DNA of 64,000 nucleotides from CADEED01 sp041395625 (lineage in GTDB: Bacteria; Pseudomonadota; Gammaproteobacteria; Steroidobacterales; Steroidobacteraceae): the NCBI GenBank assembly GCA_041395625.1, contig JAWLAE010000001.1:310001-374000 (forward strand), given 5' to 3'. A program made the position numbers and the translations under genes. Below, piece after piece: positions 59,805-64,000 of this stretch. Under the pieces are notes generated by a model. The model searched no databases. It was not told the DNA's origin and saw nothing but the letters and a program-made list of their open reading frames with translations. How positions within the stretch are numbered: position 1 is the first letter of the stretch; each line of letters opens with the position of its first letter.

Positions 59805-60221
59805 ATGTGGAAGCAGATAGCACTTTATGGGGCGCTGTTAGCCATGGGCGCAATTGGGCTCGAGTGGCTCGACTATCGGCTGCTCGTGCGATCGCGCTCG
59901 ACGGATCTGTACATTCTGTTGGTCGCCCTTGCATTTCTGGCGTCGGGCATCTACATCGGCAGACGCTTGTTGACGCACACGAGCACTCCCGAGCCGTTCG
60001 ATGGCAATCCCCAGGCGCGGGAGTCCCTCGGAATCAGTCCGCGCGAACTCGTGGTTCTGCAAGCGGTTGCGAGCGGCAAATCGAACAAGGAAATTGCCGC
60101 CGAGCTTTCCGTTTCGCCCAATACGGTCAAGACACACGTCGCGCGCCTGTTCGAGAAGCTCGGGGCCAAGCGCCGCACCGAAGCGATCAATCGGGCGCGT
60201 CAGCTTGGAATTATCCGCTGA
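59805..60221 (+). CDS. Membrane-anchored LuxR-type regulator
   Basis: 138 residues from ATG 59805 (a GTG at 59796 is an alternative). Two hydrophobic helices (IALYGALLAMGAIGLEWL and LYILLVALAFLASGIYIG) precede a LuxR/GerE helix-turn-helix: LGISPRELVVLQAVASGKSNKEIAAELSVSPNTVKTHVARLFEKLGAKRRTEAINRARQLGII. No receiver domain exists; input is presumably through the membrane part. It lies 120 bp before a DUF4199 membrane protein gene on the same strand, a pairing common in xanthomonad-like bacteria. The two probably function together. Confidence 0.88.
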   Translation: MWKQIALYGALLAMGAIGLEWLDYRLLVRSRSTDLYILLVALAFLASGIYIGRRLLTHTSTPEPFDGNPQARESLGISPRELVVLQAVASGKSNKEIAAELSVSPNTVKTHVARLFEKLGAKRRTEAINRARQLGIIR

Positions 60222-60341
60222 TTGGACGCTCAGCGTCAGACGGACGGGTGATCGAGCATAAATCACCCTTCTGGGGGACTGCCTTATCGCCTGCGACGTG
60301 GGTCAATGCTGCCCCTCTCAATGTGCAAATCAGGTGTGTCG

Positions 60342-60878
60342 ATGCTTCAGAAGGTCTTCGGATTCGGGTCGATCGCGGGTGTGATCGTGGCCATTCCGCT
60401 GTTCGGCATGGCGGTTGCGATGAACGGGCAGCCGCCTCCGTGGTACGGCGTGGCACTGGGTTACGCCACGATGCTGATCGCGCTTACGCTGGTGTTCATT
60501 GCGATCAAGCGACATCGCGATATGGATCTCGGCGGCGTCATTCGATTCTGGCCAGCGTTTGGGCTTGGCCTCGGAATCAGCCTGGTGGCCAGTATCTTCT
60601 ATGTATTCGCGTGGGAGGCGGCGCTCGTTGTCACTGGCATGGATTTCGCGGGCGACTACACCCGGATGTTGATCGAACAGCAGCGCGCGCAGGGCGTCAC
60701 TGATGAGGCGCTCGCAGAATTCACGGCGGAGATGCAGCAGTTTGCGCGTAAATACGCCAATCCGCTGTATCGCATACCGCTGACATTCATCGAGATATTC
60801 CCCATTGGCGTGTTGGTGTCGCTGGTTTCGGCGGGCCTGCTGAAGAACAGTCGATTCTTGCCCGCACGCCGCAGCTAA
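60342..60878 (+). CDS. DUF4199-family membrane protein
   Basis: 178 residues from ATG 60342 (AGGTGTG upstream). Helices: SIAGVIVAIPLFGMAVAM, VALGYATMLIALTLVFIAI, PAFGLGLGISLVASIFYVFAWEAALVV and IFPIGVLVSLVSAGLL. The KRHRDMDLGGVIRFW segment and the acidic central helix (YTRMLIEQQRAQGVTDEALAEFTAEMQQF) are typical of DUF4199. Function is unknown. The constant partner is a membrane LuxR regulator, present here just upstream at 59805. Confidence 0.85.
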   Translation: MLQKVFGFGSIAGVIVAIPLFGMAVAMNGQPPPWYGVALGYATMLIALTLVFIAIKRHRDMDLGGVIRFWPAFGLGLGISLVASIFYVFAWEAALVVTGMDFAGDYTRMLIEQQRAQGVTDEALAEFTAEMQQFARKYANPLYRIPLTFIEIFPIGVLVSLVSAGLLKNSRFLPARRS

Positions 60879-60978
60879 CGACCGATACATGGCTACCATG
60901 GTTCTGCGTTGCGGGTGATTTGCGCTACCCACCATGTCGGGTAGGGAAATTCGCCGGTGGTGGTATTAGGATAGACGG

Positions 60979-61614
60979 ATGCCGCTACGCGCTCGCAGGG
61001 GCCGACCGCCCCACGATGATGTCCTGACACCAACGGAATGGCGGATCTTGCACGCGGTTCAGCATGGTCTGACCAATGTGGAAATTGCCCGCCGGCGGGG
61101 TACGAGCGTGGATGCCGTGAAATTCCATGTTGCCAACGTGCTGGCAAAGCTCGGTGCGAGAAACCGTCGCGATCTTCGGAGATTGAGCCCCAAGCCTGCC
61201 GGCAGCGCAATGCAAATCAAGCCAGGAAAGCTGGCCGATTCTCCCCCGAGCCTTGGCGCCCTCGGGCAAATCGCGCGGTCGGTGCGCAACGTCGCAGCGT
61301 CAGAGGCTTGGTACAGGGACGTACTGGGCCTGCCGCATCTCTATACATTCGGGACGATGGCATTTTTCGACATGGCGGGTATCCGCCTGATGCTCAGTCA
61401 GGTGGAGGCTGCACCGGGCTCCGAGTCGATTCTGTACTTCGCGACGCCGGATATCGATGCGACATACGCGCAGCTCGAAGCACGTGGTGTGTTGTTCCTC
61501 AATGCGCCGCATATGATCCACCGTCACGCAGACGGCACTGAAGAGTGGATGTGCTTCTTTCAGGATCCGGAAGGCCGACCGCTGGCCTTGATATCCAGGT
61601 CAAGGCAGCCATGA
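60979..61614 (+). CDS. LuxR helix-turn-helix fused to a VOC (glyoxalase-like) domain
   Basis: 211 residues. The N-terminus is a LuxR-type DNA-binding domain: DVLTPTEWRILHAVQHGLTNVEIARRRGTSVDAVKFHVANVLAKLGARNRRDLRR (about residues 14-69). A linker leads to a VOC domain (about 95-207): IARSVRNVAASEAWYRDVLGLPHLYTFGTMAFFDMAGIRLMLSQ, ILYFATPDIDATYAQLEARGV, WMCFFQDPEGRPLALIS. The VOC part may sense a small molecule and control DNA binding. The fusion occurs in other bacteria, as a little-studied group. The metal/His pattern of active glyoxalases is incomplete, supporting a sensor role (inference). Confidence 0.88.
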   Translation: MPLRARRGRPPHDDVLTPTEWRILHAVQHGLTNVEIARRRGTSVDAVKFHVANVLAKLGARNRRDLRRLSPKPAGSAMQIKPGKLADSPPSLGALGQIARSVRNVAASEAWYRDVLGLPHLYTFGTMAFFDMAGIRLMLSQVEAAPGSESILYFATPDIDATYAQLEARGVLFLNAPHMIHRHADGTEEWMCFFQDPEGRPLALISRSRQP

Positions 61615-61635
61615 CCCTTTCTACAGCACTTTGTG

Positions 61636-61668
61636 TTAGTGCCGCGCGGAAGTGTCAACGATCACCAC
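61636..61668 (-). pseudogene. VapC toxin relic (first ten codons only)
   Basis: Overlapping the vapB end on the minus strand, GTG at 61668 starts VVIVDTSARH and then TAA. V-I-V-D-T-S is the first strand of PIN-domain VapC toxins, with the first catalytic Asp. The rest of the PIN domain is missing, so the toxin is dead. Confidence 0.55.
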
Positions 61669-61882
61669 GCGGGTACTGGTCCGGCCTGATTCGGCCGCGT
61701 CGGCTGACGTTCAAGTCCCCGGTCCATTTCACCTTTCCCCGTAGTCGCCTGATCGCGCGCTGACCGCGGACGTTGATCAGCATCCGCAGGCCCTGTTCAA
61801 CCACGGCGCGTTTGGTTGTCGCACCGCTCGCTCGCATCGCCTCGCGAATCAAATCGTCGTCGATATCAATGTTCGTTCGCAT
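61655..61882 (-). CDS. vapB: VapB-type antitoxin without its toxin
   Basis: 75 residues from ATG 61882; an upstream in-frame ATG at 61939 is less likely. The ribbon-helix-helix part MRTNIDIDDDLIREAMRASGATTKRAVVEQGLRMLINVRGQRAIRRLRGKVKWTGDL matches VapB antitoxins of the R-T-N-I-x-I-D-D-x-L type, which repress their own promoter and bind VapC through the W-x-G-D-L end. The tail after that (NVSRRGRIRPDQYPRGDR) is longer than usual. Only a ten-codon VapC relic follows, so this is an orphan. It may persist as an anti-toxin for another VapC or as a regulator. Confidence 0.85.
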   Translation of the reverse strand: MRTNIDIDDDLIREAMRASGATTKRAVVEQGLRMLINVRGQRAIRRLRGKVKWTGDLNVSRRGRIRPDQYPRGDR

Positions 61883-61940
61883 CGCTCCTCCATGTGTAAG
61901 CGGAATCGAGTGGCCGAGCGGCGTCGGTTCAGCGGACATT

Positions 61941-64000
61941 TCAATCGGCGGCCTCTATCAACATGACGTCGGAAGTCTCGCGGATGCGGTCGAACACGAT
62001 TTCCAACCCGCCGGGGGAGACATGAAAGTCACTGATCATCGTATTCGAATCGAATGCTGTCAGCGGCTGGTCCTGCGCTGTCGCGAGGTCGATAGCCCAT
62101 AATTCGTTACGAGACAAATTGCCTCTCAGAAGCACGAGCCGATCGTCCGCAAGAAAGTCGATACGGCGCGATCCGCGGCTCAAAGTGATCGGCGGAATCG
62201 GGTATGGTGCGCCGTCGGCAGTAACCGCGCCGAGCTTGAAATTCGTGCCGATGTCGACGCCGGAATAAACGATGAACTTGCCATTCGGCGCCCACGCCGG
62301 ATCGAGTGCATATGCATCTCCGAGAGGCAAGATGGCATCGCCGTCGAGACTCACTTTATAAAGACGCGGCACCCCATCGCGTATCGCCGCGATCGCGACC
62401 CAGCGCCCGTCGGGCGAGAAAGCAGGTGCTCCACGCACGTCGAGCGAAGTCGCGAGCGAGCGTAGCCCGCTGCCGTCGATGTGCACGATTTGCAATGCGA
62501 TACTTTTGTTACGCTGTACGGTGAATGCGAGCGTCAAACCGTCCCTGGATACAGCGGGACCGGCGACGACGCGACTGTCCGCGCCGCTCAAGACTTCGAA
62601 TTCCCGGCTGTTTTCGAACCTGAACAGAGTCTCGCGTCCGGCTTTGGGTGCACGGTACACGATCGCGTGCGCGGCAAAGCGCGGCGCAGCCGCACGCGGC
62701 GCGTCGATGCCGACGCTTTGTGCGTGACTCGCCGCCGCGGGCACGCTGGCGAGAGGCATGCGCCACACTGACGATGAGTACTGAACCGCGCTGCCGACAA
62801 GGCGCCGGCCGTCGCGAGATGCGGAAATCGCCGCGTATGGCTGGCCATTCGTGTCGATCCGTCGCACGCGCCGCGTGACGACGTCGAGTTCGTGTAACCA
62901 CGGCCCAGAGCCTTCCGCGTCGGTCGCGACGTAAAGCAAGAGGCGGTCTGTCAACCAGGTCGGTGACGCGACGCGCGATCCATGACGAGTGAGCTGCTCG
63001 GGATTGCTGCCATCGGCGCCAATGCGCCAGACATCCATCTCATTGGGAATGAGCCCGCTGACGAAGTACACTGACTTGCCATCGCGTGACCAAAGCGGGT
63101 AATGATTGTGCACGCCGCTTCGGGCGACAAAGATTTGCTGGCTTTGTTCGACTGCACCAGCCTCCCCCACGAACAGCGGATCACCCGCTGCCGCAGTATG
63201 GTAGGCGATACGCTGGCCGTCGGCCGACCAATCGAGTTCGACGATACCGCGGAACAACGGACGCAACTCGCCGCCCACCACGGGCACCACCCAGCCACCG
63301 TCGACCTTGCCGGCGCTGCCATTCGCCGTCCTCGTCCAGACGACCACGTGTGTACTGTCCGGCGAAAAATTCAGCGTTCGCACGGCTGGGTTACGCAACT
63401 CACGCATTGTGCTCGCGGTGAGCTGACGGAAATCGCCAGTATCGACTTGTCCGAGCCATGCATCCCATACGCCGTCGCGCTCTCGCAGAAATGCAGCAAA
63501 ACGCCCATCTGGCGAAATCACCGCCTGGTCCTCGGCACCATCGAACTCCGTCAGTTTGCGAAAGGCGTAGGACTCGAGTAGCGGTGAATCGTTGTCCGAA
63601 CGCCAAGACCAGTAGACGGCCGCGAAGACCGCAGCCGTTGCCATAGCCGCGACCAGAAATGCTGTTAGCGGATTGATTCGCCGCGAGCGCTTTACGGCGG
63701 CCAACTCGTGCGACGAAGACGCCATGCCTGTCGAGTGAATCCGACGAACGTTAGCGACCAATTGATAGCCGCGCCGCGTTACCGTCGCGATAAGGTTGGG
63801 GCCGAGCGCTCGCCGCAACACGGAGATCGCCTGGTTCAGGTTGTTTTCCTCGACGACGGCCGACGGCCAAAGTGCGCGGATCAACTCGTCACGCGTCACC
63901 ACGCGGCCCGCGTTCTCCACGAGCACGACCAGCGCATCGAACGCCTTGGCGGTCAACACGAGGGTTTCTCCCGACCGTCTGCTCAGCGAGCGCCGCGGCA
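61941..64000 (-). CDS. CadC-type winged-helix regulator with TolB-like propeller (5' end beyond right edge)
   Basis: At least 686 codons. The frame stays open to the window end, and the first visible residues (RRSGETLVLTAKAFDALVVLVENAGRVVTRDELIRALWP) are inside the OmpR/PhoB-like DNA-binding domain, so the true start lies beyond 64000. The domain continues NLNQAISVLRRALG...IATVTRRGYQLVANV. A membrane helix (LTAFLVAAMATAAVFAAVYWSW) follows, then a periplasmic WD40/TolB-like propeller with repeats such as AVISPDGRFAAFLRERDG, NFSPDSTHVVVWT, DWSADGQRIAYHT and AFSPDGRWVAIAA. One-component membrane regulators of this kind sense extracytoplasmic ligands. Target genes are unknown. The minus-strand vapB starts 59 bp after its stop. 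Confidence 0.9.
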   Translation of the reverse strand, partial: PRRSLSRRSGETLVLTAKAFDALVVLVENAGRVVTRDELIRALWPSAVVEENNLNQAISVLRRALGPNLIATVTRRGYQLVANVRRIHSTGMASSSHELAAVKRSRRINPLTAFLVAAMATAAVFAAVYWSWRSDNDSPLLESYAFRKLTEFDGAEDQAVISPDGRFAAFLRERDGVWDAWLGQVDTGDFRQLTASTMRELRNPAVRTLNFSPDSTHVVVWTRTANGSAGKVDGGWVVPVVGGELRPLFRGIVELDWSADGQRIAYHTAAAGDPLFVGEAGAVEQSQQIFVARSGVHNHYPLWSRDGKSVYFVSGLIPNEMDVWRIGADGSNPEQLTRHGSRVASPTWLTDRLLLYVATDAEGSGPWLHELDVVTRRVRRIDTNGQPYAAISASRDGRRLVGSAVQYSSSVWRMPLASVPAAASHAQSVGIDAPRAAAPRFAAHAIVYRAPKAGRETLFRFENSREFEVLSGADSRVVAGPAVSRDGLTLAFTVQRNKSIALQIVHIDGSGLRSLATSLDVRGAPAFSPDGRWVAIAAIRDGVPRLYKVSLDGDAILPLGDAYALDPAWAPNGKFIVYSGVDIGTNFKLGAVTADGAPYPIPPITLSRGSRRIDFLADDRLVLLRGNLSRNELWAIDLATAQDQPLTAFDSNTMISDFHVSPGGLEIVFDRIRETSDVMLIEAAD

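Noticed and set aside
1..64000. CRISPR arrays, tRNA or rRNA genes, phage modules
   Set aside because: No regularly spaced repeats, no tRNA T-loop plus acceptor pairing and no rRNA or phage structural motifs were seen on reading both strands.

Overview
The window looks like a stretch of chromosome from a GC-rich, Gram-negative aerobic proteobacterium. It carries two TonB-dependent receptors, many lipoproteins and signal peptides, Tat-type leaders, a PEP-CTERM protein, an UrcA-family protein, ECF sigma factors paired with a serine/threonine kinase, and LuxR-DUF4199 pairs. That mixture resembles Gammaproteobacteria of the Steroidobacter/Nevskia/Xanthomonas side. The placement is inferred from gene content only. 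No rRNA, tRNA or CRISPR array was seen.

Layout. 1-5335 (minus): an operon of an ECF sigma factor, a membrane-anchored Ser/Thr kinase with TPRs, a DUF1566 lipoprotein and a secreted protein cut by the left edge. 5336-12000: small secreted and membrane proteins, a COG2085-type dehydrogenase that has lost its nucleotide-binding glycines, a C-terminally truncated Hsp20 with a good sigma-32 promoter, and a CNNM/CorC-type protein. 9514-17822: a family of secreted Trp/Cys-containing beta-domain proteins, including a 387-bp partial duplication, a stop-interrupted third family member and a decayed HxlR-type regulator. 18439-26741: a giant one-protein two-component system (propeller, kinase, receiver, AraC), a caspase-PEGA-HAF protein, a lipoprotein with a tandem motif, and an ECF sigma factor. 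27342-33000: a stand-alone EF-G paralogue, an IS3 remnant, and the Lrp/dadA/alanine racemase locus. 33562-38719: TonB receptor, YfiR-family protein and hybrid histidine kinase. 39044-48880: LysR regulator, TonB receptor, two flavin amine oxidases, alpha/beta hydrolase, nitrilase and DUF1838 protein. 49010-64000: SnoaL-like and UrcA proteins, a LytS/LytTR pair, a PEP-CTERM protein, a MATE pump, an MBL hydrolase with a PhnB-like protein, a ferritin-like protein, a DUF385 protein, LuxR/DUF4199, a LuxR-VOC fusion, an orphan VapB, and a CadC/TolB-type regulator cut by the right edge.

How the genes work together. The most coherent candidate system is 39044-48880. A regulator and an outer-membrane receptor precede five enzymes that nearly all carry Tat or Sec leaders. 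The arrangement suggests uptake and periplasmic oxidation/hydrolysis of a nitrogenous (amine or amide) compound. A second theme is decay: about ten gene fragments (IS5, IS3 orfA, HxlR, VOC, isochorismatase-like, GST, UPF0149, VapC, a secreted protein and a Fn-like gene) lie between intact genes, several with internal deletions.
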